Shown here: positions 52,160 through 60,645 of the stretch, piece by piece
Position numbering within the stretch: the stretch's first letter is position 1
Layout: every line of letters starts with the position of its first letter
Source: an uncultured Acidimicrobiales bacterium
GTDB taxonomy: Bacteria > Actinomycetota > Acidimicrobiia > Acidimicrobiales > SHLQ01
Direction of reading: 5' to 3'
Length of the DNA stretch: 64,000 nt
NCBI GenBank assembly: GCA_937934655.1
Contig: CALGZB010000016.1
Coordinates: forward strand, 1 to 64,000
The notes under the pieces: model-generated
Databases searched by the model: none
The model's input: the letters and a program-made list of their open reading frames with translations, nothing else
What the model was told of the DNA's origin: nothing
Program-made: the position numbers and the translations under genes

Positions 52160-53731
52160 CTAGCGGAGTGAGGCCGAACCCTCGAGCTTTGAACCTTGTG
52201 CTGAGGGACCCCTGGTGCCGCCATCGGAGCCAGAGCCGATGGCGCCATCGGAAAGATCAGCGGAATCGCCAGCGGATTCTTCGTGGTATTCCTCTTCGAC
52301 GTTGACCGACCAAACATCATGGTTGGCGCCAAGGATGTTCTCGACCGACAACATCGCCGTGTACATCGAGTGATCTTGGTTGTTGTACTTGTGCATCCCG
52401 TTTCGGCCAACCGGCATCACGTTCTTCGCGTGCTCAGCCAGCCAGGCCTTAAGGATCTCGACGTTGTTGGAATAGTCGGCGTCGTACATCGGATACGCCT
52501 TCGGCATCCGAACGACATACCCCTCGGTGACGTGATCGGGATCGAGTAGCCCGAGCGACTCGAGTTCGGCTTTGCCCTGCTCGATGAGGTCGTCATCGTC
52601 AGCATTCCAAAGATGATCACCCTCCGTCACGAAGTACTCAAGGCCCAGGCAGGTGCGGCCATCCTTCACAAGGTGCGGTGACCAGCGGCCAAAGTTCTGG
52701 ACCCGGCCGACCTCGACTTCAGGGGAGTGGATATAGATCCAGTTGTCGGGAAAGCCGTCGGCTTCCGGCACGACGAGTGCCACGGTGAGAAAGTCCCGAA
52801 ACTTGAGCTGGTTTGCAGCTTCGATGACTTCGGCCGGTGGGGCCGGATCCATTGCTTTCAGAAGGAGCGGCAGCGGCATCGATGACAGCACGTGGCTTGC
52901 CGGATAGGTGACTTCGGTGCAGTCGTTCTCGATGTCCATGCTGACGACCGATGTGACGACGCCGTCGCTGTGTTCGAGTCGCACAACCGGGTGACGCATA
53001 TGAACGGGACTACCGGCGTTCTCGACCAACTCTCGGCAACGTTCCCACATCTGCCCCGGGCCAAACTTGGGATATTCGAACTCTTCGATCAGCGAGGTGA
53101 TCTCTTTCTGATTCCGGCTTGGCGTCAGCGAGTTCAGAACGGCAGTGAACAGCGAAAGGTTCTTGATGCGTTGCGCTGCCCAGTCGGCCTGAATCGTTGC
53201 GGCGTCGACACCCCAGACCTTCTCGGTATAGGTCTTGAAGAACATTCGGTACAGACGCCACCCGAAACGCGAGGCGGTCCAGGTCTCGAAGTTGCTGGTG
53301 TCTGCCGGTGGGCGGAGACGAACCCATCCGTAACTGGCGACGCAGCGGATCGCTTCGATCGGGCCGAGGTTGCGAAGGGCGTTGAAGGCCTTCAGCGGAT
53401 AGTCGTAGAAGTCGCCCTCGTAGAAGATGCGGCTCATGCGAGGGCGAAGGAGGAAATCTTCGTCGTCGAGGATCTCATGCCAGAGGGCCTCGACCGGCTT
53501 CACCTTGGTGAAGAATCGGTGGCCACCAATGTCGAATTTCCAGCCGTTTCGCTCGGCGGTCCGGCTGATGCCGCCCACGACGCTGTCGGCTTCGAGAACG
53601 ATGCTCGATACGTTACTTTTCGTGAGCTGGTACGCAGCGGTGAGGCCGGCTGGGCCAGCGCCGATGATGACTGGTGCGAGACCGGCTATGTCGTTGCTTG
53701 ACTCAGCGGGATTGTTCGTAACGTCGCTCAT
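52160..53731 (-). CDS. FAD-dependent oxidoreductase (UDP-galactopyranose mutase/protoporphyrinogen-oxidase-like)
   Basis: PVIIGAGPAGLTAAYQL, VLEADSVVGGISRTAERNGWKFDIGGHRFFTK, KTYTEKVWGVDAATI, NQDHSMYTAMLSVENIL. Confidence 0.85.
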   Translation of the reverse strand: MSDVTNNPAESSNDIAGLAPVIIGAGPAGLTAAYQLTKSNVSSIVLEADSVVGGISRTAERNGWKFDIGGHRFFTKVKPVEALWHEILDDEDFLLRPRMSRIFYEGDFYDYPLKAFNALRNLGPIEAIRCVASYGWVRLRPPADTSNFETWTASRFGWRLYRMFFKTYTEKVWGVDAATIQADWAAQRIKNLSLFTAVLNSLTPSRNQKEITSLIEEFEYPKFGPGQMWERCRELVENAGSPVHMRHPVVRLEHSDGVVTSVVSMDIENDCTEVTYPASHVLSSMPLPLLLKAMDPAPPAEVIEAANQLKFRDFLTVALVVPEADGFPDNWIYIHSPEVEVGRVQNFGRWSPHLVKDGRTCLGLEYFVTEGDHLWNADDDDLIEQGKAELESLGLLDPDHVTEGYVVRMPKAYPMYDADYSNNVEILKAWLAEHAKNVMPVGRNGMHKYNNQDHSMYTAMLSVENILGANHDVWSVNVEEEYHEESAGDSADLSDGAIGSGSDGGTRGPSAQGSKLEGSASLR

Positions 53732-53833
53732 AAGCTGCTCATCGATATGGACATTGTGGAACTCCTAGTCGGCCCGAATTGGGCCGGCTGCGCTGAGAAT
53801 GGCCGCCGACCCGCAGCTTAAAGCGGGTGCCCA

Positions 53834-53853
53834 CCGCCGGAGTAATCCGGCGG
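53834..53853 (-). terminator. Stem-loop downstream of small gene 53886-54083
   Basis: ccgccgga-gtaa-tccggcgg, 8-bp perfect arms, GC-rich. Confidence 0.5.
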
Positions 53854-53885
53854 GGGCTGTCGAGAGCAGTCGGAATGCTGTGAAA

Positions 53886-54083
53886 TTAGTGCATTTCGCA
53901 GCGTCGAATGGCCATAACCTCGGTCGTCCGGAAACTGGCGATTCGGGTGGACCAGCTGTCGATGACCCGCCGGTCGGCGTCGGTCTGAAAGAACGTGGTC
54001 ATTGCTCCCTCCTGGCTGTAGGCATTTGCGCCTTGAATTTGTTCAGATGTGCCGTCCTGAAGGGTGATGCGATAACGGTTCAT
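53886..54083 (-). CDS. Small conserved-looking hypothetical protein (65 aa)
   Basis: MNRYRITLQDGTSEQIQGANAYSQEGAMTTFF...TRIASFRTTEVMAIRR; strong ribosome-binding site (GGAGAAACACATG). Confidence 0.7.
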   Translation of the reverse strand: MNRYRITLQDGTSEQIQGANAYSQEGAMTTFFQTDADRRVIDSWSTRIASFRTTEVMAIRRCEMH

Positions 54084-54425
54084 GTGTTTCTCCTGCCTGA
54101 TGCGGTGACTGCTGGGGTACTACTCGGTGGGTACTGCGTGGTCTCATCATGACGGAGGGTGCCTGTGGGATGGAAGAGGACAAGGCTCGGGAAATCGCGA
54201 TATTCCTCGGGATTTGTTGTGGATGATCTTGTGGAACCTGTGGATAATGGGGCTGATGTTGCTTGTGTTGTTTCAGATTGCAGATGGGTCGTCGATCGCA
54301 AGCCGGTCCGAAAGCTGGAGCGAAAGCTGGTCCGAAGGTGGTTCGAACATGCACGGCCAGGACGTCAGCGCCGCTGTATCGGCTGTTCTTCGACTCCGCG
54401 CCAGCGTTCGGTCTGGTTGCGCCGT

Positions 54426-54460
54426 TTGCTCCGCTTTGCAAATCGCCGATCCATCGACCC
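54426..54460 (+). repeat. Dispersed intergenic repeat, copy 1
   Basis: ttgctccgctttgcaaatcgccgatccatcgaccc; 33 of 35 positions identical to 58908-58942. Confidence 0.85.
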
Positions 54461-54583
54461 TGCCGTCCCCGCCTTGGTTTCCGGTCCGTCAACCCCGGAC
54501 CGCGGGACTGCGGTGCCTGGAACCGAACCGGTGCCGGACTGCGGTGCCAGGTACCGAAGGGTTTCGGACGGTAGGGTCTCGTC

Positions 54584-54763
54584 GTGAACGATTTTGATTG
54601 TCCTCGCTGCGGTGCGTCGGTCTCTGAGGTCTTCTATGGGCCCTGTGTTGTTTGTGTTGACGCGCTTCGGGCAGCGTTTGTTGGCGAGGCCCGCGAGGTC
54701 GAAGTAGTCGCCTACGAACCAAAGATGAACGTCACCCCAAACGCCGTAGCGCTCAAGGACTGA
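54584..54763 (+). CDS. Small zinc-ribbon-like protein (59 aa), absent from supplied ORF track
   Basis: GTG-started frame: MNDFDCPRCGASVSEVFYGPCVVCVDALRAAFVGEAREVEVVAYEPKMNVTPNAVALKD; two CxxC knuckles. Confidence 0.65.
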   Translation: MNDFDCPRCGASVSEVFYGPCVVCVDALRAAFVGEAREVEVVAYEPKMNVTPNAVALKD

Positions 54764-54887
54764 CGGGCAGTCGCCATGGGGCTGGATGGTCGACAGTGAC
54801 GCTCCGGTAATAGTTCTCGGTCATGTAGGTCCGGCTGTTCTCGGCGAATACTCATTTCAATCGCTGCACTAGGAAGAAGAAACCCCC

Positions 54888-55739
54888 ATGGAAGATCTCT
54901 CGAATCGCACCGCTGTCATCACCGGCGGGGCCAGCGGTATCGGCCTGGCTTTGGCACATCACTTTGGGGCCGAAGGTATGCGCCTAGTGCTGGGCGACGT
55001 CGAAGAGGCCGCTCTGGTTGTGGCGACAAAGGAACTTGGCGACGCCGGGTACGACGTTGTGTCCGAAGTTATTGACGTTCGAGAAATCGATGACCTCAAA
55101 CGGCTCGAGGCAACAGCAATCAAACATTTCGGAAACGTGCACGTACTTTGCAACAACGCTGGCGTCGGAGGCGGCGGGGCGGTTGCTGATCCCGACAACC
55201 TCGCCACCTGGAAGTGGACCATCGATATCGACCTTTGGGGCGTCATCTTCGGCTGCAAGGTATTTCTGCCTGCGATGATCGCCCATGGCGAACCGTGCCA
55301 TGTTGTGAATACCGCGTCGATGGCGGGCCACATCGCTCCACCGATGATGGGCGCGTACAACGTCTCAAAGTTCGGTGTTGTTGCGCTCTCGGAAACCCTG
55401 ACCCGTGAGATGCAGATGGACCAGACCAACGTGGGTGTGTCGGTTCTTTGCCCGGCTTTCGTGAGCACCGGGATCGCCGACAGTGCTCGGAACATGCCCG
55501 ACGATGTGGCCGCCGGTCAGACCGGGACGTCGGAATCTGAAGATGGCGTGCAATCGGTTATCGAGGCACTCGTGGCCGGAGGAATCAGCCCGGATGTTGT
55601 TGCTCGAGAGGTCGTCGATGCCATTCGGGAGAATCGGTTCTGGATCTTGACGCACGAACAGACGGCCGCTTCTGTCCTCGCTCGGGCCAACGAGATTGCC
55701 GAGGGGAAGAACCCCTCACTCGACGCGATCTTCAGCTGA
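54888..55739 (+). CDS. SDR-family oxidoreductase
   Basis: AVITGGASGIGLALAHHFG (TGxxxGIG), NNAGVG, YNVSKFG (YxxxK). Confidence 0.93.
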   Translation: MEDLSNRTAVITGGASGIGLALAHHFGAEGMRLVLGDVEEAALVVATKELGDAGYDVVSEVIDVREIDDLKRLEATAIKHFGNVHVLCNNAGVGGGGAVADPDNLATWKWTIDIDLWGVIFGCKVFLPAMIAHGEPCHVVNTASMAGHIAPPMMGAYNVSKFGVVALSETLTREMQMDQTNVGVSVLCPAFVSTGIADSARNMPDDVAAGQTGTSESEDGVQSVIEALVAGGISPDVVAREVVDAIRENRFWILTHEQTAASVLARANEIAEGKNPSLDAIFS

Positions 55740-55902
55740 CAAGCTGCCCGCTGAAGCGCGAAAGAACCGTGCTTGGGCGGCCGCAGGTCAAGAATTGATA
55801 AAGATCACGCCTGTACGGAGAGTTTTCCTTAGGTTTTTTCGGTGAGTCGTCGATGCAGAAATGCGCGACCTTCCACGAAACGAAAGTACCGAGGCACCGC
55901 TC

Positions 55903-57156
55903 ATGTCCGAACTGATGCACCTGATTTACAGCAGTGCAGCCACTCAGCAGTTTGATCGCGACGCGCTTGTGCACCTTCTCGACCGGGCCCGCAAGACCAA
56001 CAGCGAGCTCAATATCTCCGGCATGCTCCTCTACATCGATGGGAGTTTCCTACAGGTTCTCGAAGGCGCCCCCGACCAGGTCGAGGCACTCTTCGACCGT
56101 ATCTCCGGGGATCCACGCCACAGCACCGTCGTAAGAATCATCAGCGAACCCATTGCCAAACGAACCTTCAGCGACTGGAGCATGGGTTTCGCTGAGGTGT
56201 CCGCCGATGATCTGAACGAGGTTGACGGCCTCAACGACTTCTTCACCGGCCAAGCGTGTTTTAGCGAACTCGGACCCGGACGAACCAAAAAGCTCCTCCA
56301 TGCATTCAAATCCGGGCGCTGGCGCTCGCGCATCGAAGGGGTGCTCCCAAAGGCCCCACCGTCATCGGCATCAGAGCACCCGGAACCGGCGTCTCCTGGC
56401 GTGTCTGCGAGTCCGCCGCCGGGTACACCAGGGCTCGATGCCCTGCCCGTGTCCTTCGCGTTCCAGCCGATTTTCGACGTGACGAGCCACACAATCTCAT
56501 CGTATGAAGCCATCGTGTGCGACGAGGCAGGTGGAAGCGCGGATGCTGTTCTGTCCTCCTACACCAGCACCGAGCAATCTGGCCTACTCCAACGCGAGCT
56601 TCATCTTCGGGCCGTCGCTCTTGCCGCCAAACTTGGACTCCAGACCGGACTCACCCTGAAGTACGCAGCCCGTGGAGTCGAAGAAGCCGATCAGCTGATG
56701 TCGGCCACACTTGAGATCGCTCGAAGCCACGGCTTTTCGAACAACCAGGTAACCCTCGAAATCGACCAACGCGAATTGGTCGGAGACAGTTCGTGGTTTG
56801 CCTCGGTGATCCAGAAGCAGCGTGGATTGGGGCTCCGGTTTTCGATCGACCACTTCGGCGACGCCCGGTCGGGCCTCAGCTTGATCGATGCCTATCAACC
56901 CGACAGCGTTGCGCTCAATAAGAACTTGGTCGCAAATATCGAAACGCACGGAACTCGCCAAGCGATCGTGCGTGGCGTGATTCAGACGTGCCAGGACCTT
57001 GGTATCGACCTCATTGCCAAATACGTCGAGACCGAAGCCGAGGTGGCTTGGTTTCGAAGCGAAGGCGTTGACCTTTTCCAAGGCACAGTCATTGCACCTC
57101 CAACATTCGAAGCACTGCTGCCCGACGTGCGTTATTCGGGACCTGTTGCGGCATGA
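55903..57156 (+). CDS. BLUF photoreceptor domain fused to degenerate EAL domain
   Basis: BLUF: MHLIYSSAA, NISGMLLYIDGSFLQVLEG, GDPRHSTVVRI, FSDWSMGFAE. EAL-fold region with SYEAIV, LTLKYA, EIDQRE, SIDHFGDARSG, VALNKNLV, AKYVETEAE, FQGTV in place of catalytic motifs. Confidence 0.92.
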   Translation: MSELMHLIYSSAATQQFDRDALVHLLDRARKTNSELNISGMLLYIDGSFLQVLEGAPDQVEALFDRISGDPRHSTVVRIISEPIAKRTFSDWSMGFAEVSADDLNEVDGLNDFFTGQACFSELGPGRTKKLLHAFKSGRWRSRIEGVLPKAPPSSASEHPEPASPGVSASPPPGTPGLDALPVSFAFQPIFDVTSHTISSYEAIVCDEAGGSADAVLSSYTSTEQSGLLQRELHLRAVALAAKLGLQTGLTLKYAARGVEEADQLMSATLEIARSHGFSNNQVTLEIDQRELVGDSSWFASVIQKQRGLGLRFSIDHFGDARSGLSLIDAYQPDSVALNKNLVANIETHGTRQAIVRGVIQTCQDLGIDLIAKYVETEAEVAWFRSEGVDLFQGTVIAPPTFEALLPDVRYSGPVAA

Positions 57157-57914
57157 TTGCCCTCCCGCCCTTCTCGTTTGCGTTCCAGCCGATTTACGAC
57201 ATGGCCTCGGGCCAGATCGTTTCGCAGGAGGCACTTGTCCGCGGGCCAGCGGGGGAGTCGGCCTACAGCGTCCTCAGTCAGCTGACGGCGCCGGGTATCT
57301 ATCAGTTCGACGAACGCTTACGAGCGGCGGCAATACGGCTGGCAGCCGAAATTGGTGGGCCAGAGGCGCTGCATCTGAACCTAAATCTGATGCCGCGCTC
57401 GCTCGAAGTGTCGCCGAGTGCCTTGGCGTCGACGCTCGAAACCGCACAGAACTGCGGGCTCTCGCCCGAGTCGATCACGATCGAGATTACCGAGAGCGAG
57501 ATCATCCACGACATCGAAGGCTTCGTCGCTGTAGCGAATGAATACCGCGGCACAGGCATCCAATACGCGATTGATGACTTCGGCGCCGGCTATGCCGGCC
57601 TCTACCTTCTTGCGGAGTTTCAGCCTGATGCGCTGAAACTTGACCGTCAGCTGGTTGCCGGTATCGAACGCGACGGACCTCGACAAGCAATCGTCCGTGG
57701 GGTGCTGCGGACCTGTGAGGATCTCGGTATCGATGTCATCGCTGAAGGCGTCGAGACCGAGGCGGAGTTCTCGTGGTTTCGTAGCGAAGGGGTCGACCTT
57801 TTCCAGGGCTACCTTCTGGCACGTCCTGGGTTCGAACAGCTGCCCGGAGTGGCGATTCCGGGGACCAGCGCCCGTCCTACTCCAGTAGTCGCACAACTAC
57901 CTATGGCGGCCTGA
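57153..57914 (+). CDS. EAL-domain c-di-GMP phosphodiesterase (intact motifs)
   Basis: SQEALVRGP, HLNLNLMP, TIEITESEI, AIDDFGAGYAGL, ALKLDRQLV, IAEGVETEAE, FQGYLLARP; ATGA overlap with the BLUF gene. Confidence 0.95.
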   Translation: MIALPPFSFAFQPIYDMASGQIVSQEALVRGPAGESAYSVLSQLTAPGIYQFDERLRAAAIRLAAEIGGPEALHLNLNLMPRSLEVSPSALASTLETAQNCGLSPESITIEITESEIIHDIEGFVAVANEYRGTGIQYAIDDFGAGYAGLYLLAEFQPDALKLDRQLVAGIERDGPRQAIVRGVLRTCEDLGIDVIAEGVETEAEFSWFRSEGVDLFQGYLLARPGFEQLPGVAIPGTSARPTPVVAQLPMAA

Positions 57915-57955
57915 CCAGGCTTGTTTCGGGTCGATCAGACGTCGGTAAAAAAGAG

Positions 57956-58005
57956 GAAACCCCGAGTAGCCTCGCAGCTTGCGCCGCTCAACTCCTCGGG
58001 GTTTC
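57956..58005 (+). terminator. Stem-loop after BLUF/EAL operon
   Basis: 11-bp arms gaaaccccgag / ctcggggtttc with a 28-nt loop. Confidence 0.55.
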
Positions 58006-58720
58006 ACATGTGGTCCGAACATACATTCATCCAGCACGACCCGGAATCCTGAAACGTTGTCGCAAGCGACACCGTCTTGATTGTCAACTCCCCGAAGCCT
58101 CGTAGTGCTCTGGGGTAAATCTGAGTCTCACAGCGGGTAAGCGACCTCACCCTCTTGGGAGTCTTGTTCCCGAACTACCCGACGGCAGCTCGTTTCCGAG
58201 ATTCCACTTGGCACAGCTTCGCAACTCATTCATCCACGTTTGTGGACCTTCCCGTCGGTAGGTGCACTCTTGTGAACGTCTGTGTTGTTTCGCTTGGCAT
58301 CCCCGGCGATCTCCGATCTTCCCCATCCGTCGATGGTTCCGTTCACTGATCACGTCGGCGAAACCGATGTGCGAACTGGTAGACCCGCTTCACTCGCCTG
58401 TGTGTGTTGATCTCGCCGAAACAGTGGCACTTCCGAAGAAGGAGCCGAATTTCGGGTTGGTCAGCGCACTCATTTGAGATTGGCTTGTCTGGTCCGATGT
58501 TTTGATCGGCAGCGGGTTCTCGCTCCAGGTGGCTTTGATGCGCTTCTGTTAGCTCGAGCTTGTCCTGACTACCCAGATTGAACCGAAGCTCGCCCCAAGT
58601 AGACGCTTCAAACCGTTGCTTCCGTCTGCGGACCGAAGTCGTTCCGAAGGTTAAACCGTTTGCGTCTCTCGACAACTGCGACTCTTCACCCAACGCACAC
58701 CGAACGTCAAGGTGAAAGCC

Positions 58721-58747
58721 GATTTCCCCAGGAATTCGGGGGAAATC
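58721..58747. other. Perfect hairpin in long non-coding gap
   Basis: gatttcccc-aggaattcg-ggggaaatc, 9-bp arms. Confidence 0.5.
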
Positions 58748-58907
58748 CCCAGGTTTCGCGTGCTTATACACATGTTCATTCACAGAATGGTGGATGATTC
58801 GGAAATTGTCTTCCTGCTTGCGGGTGGTTCCATGTTCGGCAGGGATCCGGGGCCGCCGGATCGGCTGACCTCCGACTTCGCGCTACCGCTCGGGCCGTCT
58901 GCGTTGC

Positions 58908-58942
58908 TTGCTCCGCTTCGCAAATCGCCGATCCGTCGACCC
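58908..58942 (+). repeat. Dispersed intergenic repeat, copy 2
   Basis: ttgctccgcttcgcaaatcgccgatccgtcgaccc; see 54426-54460. Confidence 0.85.
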
Positions 58943-59200
58943 CGGATTCCTGCTTAGGTGGAGTGTCTCTTTAGCCAGTGAAAACAATGGCCTTGGCGTT
59001 CGGTAGAGACTCGAGGTCGGGAGGGGCCTGGAACCAGATGGGGTTTCGGTGCCAGGTGTGCAGCGCTCAAATGAACGAAAGGCTTGCGAGTGGGCGACCA
59101 ACAAGATGGGTGTCGTGCCGGAGTGGGCGGAGGCCGAGGTTGAAGCTAGGGGGTCATAGCGGAGCGCAGAGGAAGCGAGCTTGCGAGCGAACGACCAAAG

Positions 59201-60589
59201 TTACAGCTCGAACTTTTGGTACCCGACTGCGAATGCGTAGACGGCGTTTACGTAGCTGTCGTGGTGGTTGTACGCGAAGTAGCCGCGGCGTAGGCCTTCG
59301 ACTGTTGTCACGTTGCCTGCGGTCCGGCAGAGGTAGTGGGCGGCGGAGAGGGCTGCGTCGTAGAGATTGTGGGGGTTTGCGTCGCCGTTGCCATCGCCAT
59401 CGAGTCCGTTGCCTGCCCAGGTCGACGGGATGAACTGCATGGGGCCGACGGCCCGGTCGAAGATGGGGTCGCGGTCGAGGAGTCCGCCGTCGGTGTCGGT
59501 GATGACCGCAGTGGCCGAGTCTCCGTTGAGCGGAATGCCAATGATCTCTGGGGTCACGAGGCCATCGGAGGCGACTGAACTTGGGTTGGGGGTTCCGTTG
59601 TAGGTGCCGTGTCGGCTCTCTACCCGGCCGATGCCGGCGAGCATCCACCACTGCACGCCGCAGCCGGGATGGATCTCTTCGCTTGCGATCGCGGCGCTGT
59701 TGTACGCATCGAGGACCACAACGTCGAATTCGAGCTCGGGTATGTAGGCGAGGCGTCGGTTGTCGCGCACCGCAGCCTCGAGCTCGGGAATCTTGGTGGA
59801 CGATTCGAAGAGGGCGATGCTCCAGTCCTCGATGTCGTTTTGTGTTGTTGTAACGGTGAGGGCGACCTGGGCGAGTCGTTTCTCGTCGCTGTCTTGTTCC
59901 GTGTCGAGTTTGGCTAGCGATGCTTCGAGCGTTCCCCGGTTCTCGATCTGGACCTCGCCGGCTTCTTCGACGAGCTGAAATGACCGTCCGGCATCGCGCA
60001 TGACGTCGGGGTCGAGGCCCTGAAGCTGGGTGTGGGCGTCGGTGGTTCCCGATGACACGTATTCGCGAACGGCCATGGCCCGAAGGTGATTCTCTATTCG
60101 GTCGAGTTCGCGGACGAGAGTTCGTCGCTCTCGGCGCCGTTCGGTGAGGCGTTCTCGGATGCGGGTCTTGTCGGCCTGCAGCCCAACGAGTTCATCCTTT
60201 GAGGAGCCGAGGGAGTCGCGGGCCTCGGCGATGAGGCGAAGCTGGTTGAGGTAGGACTCTATTGCTGCGTCGTACTCGGGGCTGGTGGCGGCCACCCTGT
60301 CGACACCGGGGCTGAGGTTGGGGTCGGGGATGAGATCGCCAATTTCGACATCGGCGAGTTGCTCGAGTGTGAGTTGCTCTGGTCGGACGGCAATCTCTTC
60401 GCTTGTTTCGCCACTTGTTTCGCCGTCAGGGGTTTCCTGGGCCAACGCGTGGGTGGCGCTCGCGGTGAGGCTCGATGCGATGAGGGCGAGTGCGAGCACA
60501 CAGGCGGCTGCAAGGCGGTATACGCCCGAGATTCGCGCTGGAGGGGCCAGGCGATGGGGGCAAGAGAAGTTGGGTCGACCGAAGGACAC
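59201..60589 (-). CDS. Lytic murein transglycosylase (coiled coil plus Slt/MltB-like domain)
   Basis: GCGVQWWMLAGIGRVESRHG, FDRAVGPMQFIPSTWAGNGLDGDGNGDANPHNLYDAALSAAHYLC. Confidence 0.9.
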   Translation of the reverse strand: MSFGRPNFSCPHRLAPPARISGVYRLAAACVLALALIASSLTASATHALAQETPDGETSGETSEEIAVRPEQLTLEQLADVEIGDLIPDPNLSPGVDRVAATSPEYDAAIESYLNQLRLIAEARDSLGSSKDELVGLQADKTRIRERLTERRRERRTLVRELDRIENHLRAMAVREYVSSGTTDAHTQLQGLDPDVMRDAGRSFQLVEEAGEVQIENRGTLEASLAKLDTEQDSDEKRLAQVALTVTTTQNDIEDWSIALFESSTKIPELEAAVRDNRRLAYIPELEFDVVVLDAYNSAAIASEEIHPGCGVQWWMLAGIGRVESRHGTYNGTPNPSSVASDGLVTPEIIGIPLNGDSATAVITDTDGGLLDRDPIFDRAVGPMQFIPSTWAGNGLDGDGNGDANPHNLYDAALSAAHYLCRTAGNVTTVEGLRRGYFAYNHHDSYVNAVYAFAVGYQKFEL

Positions 60590-60645
60590 CGATATCTATC
60601 GGCGCCGATCCCGCAGAACGAAGGGTCAGAAGTGGCGAATCTGGG

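Noticed and set aside
54127-54597. Overlapping plus-strand ORFs (156 and 142 aa) in the 54.1-54.6 kb gap
   Set aside because: Low-complexity translations (SESWSESWSEGGS) over repeat sequence; no RBS or domain support.
58371-58400. tRNA-Leu-like D-arm wording (gcgaactggtagacccgc)
   Set aside because: No acceptor stem, anticodon arm or T-loop could be assembled around it.
58343-58783. 146-aa minus-strand ORF in the long gap
   Set aside because: No recognisable motif and atypical composition; overlaps a hairpin. Kept only as part of the gap finding.
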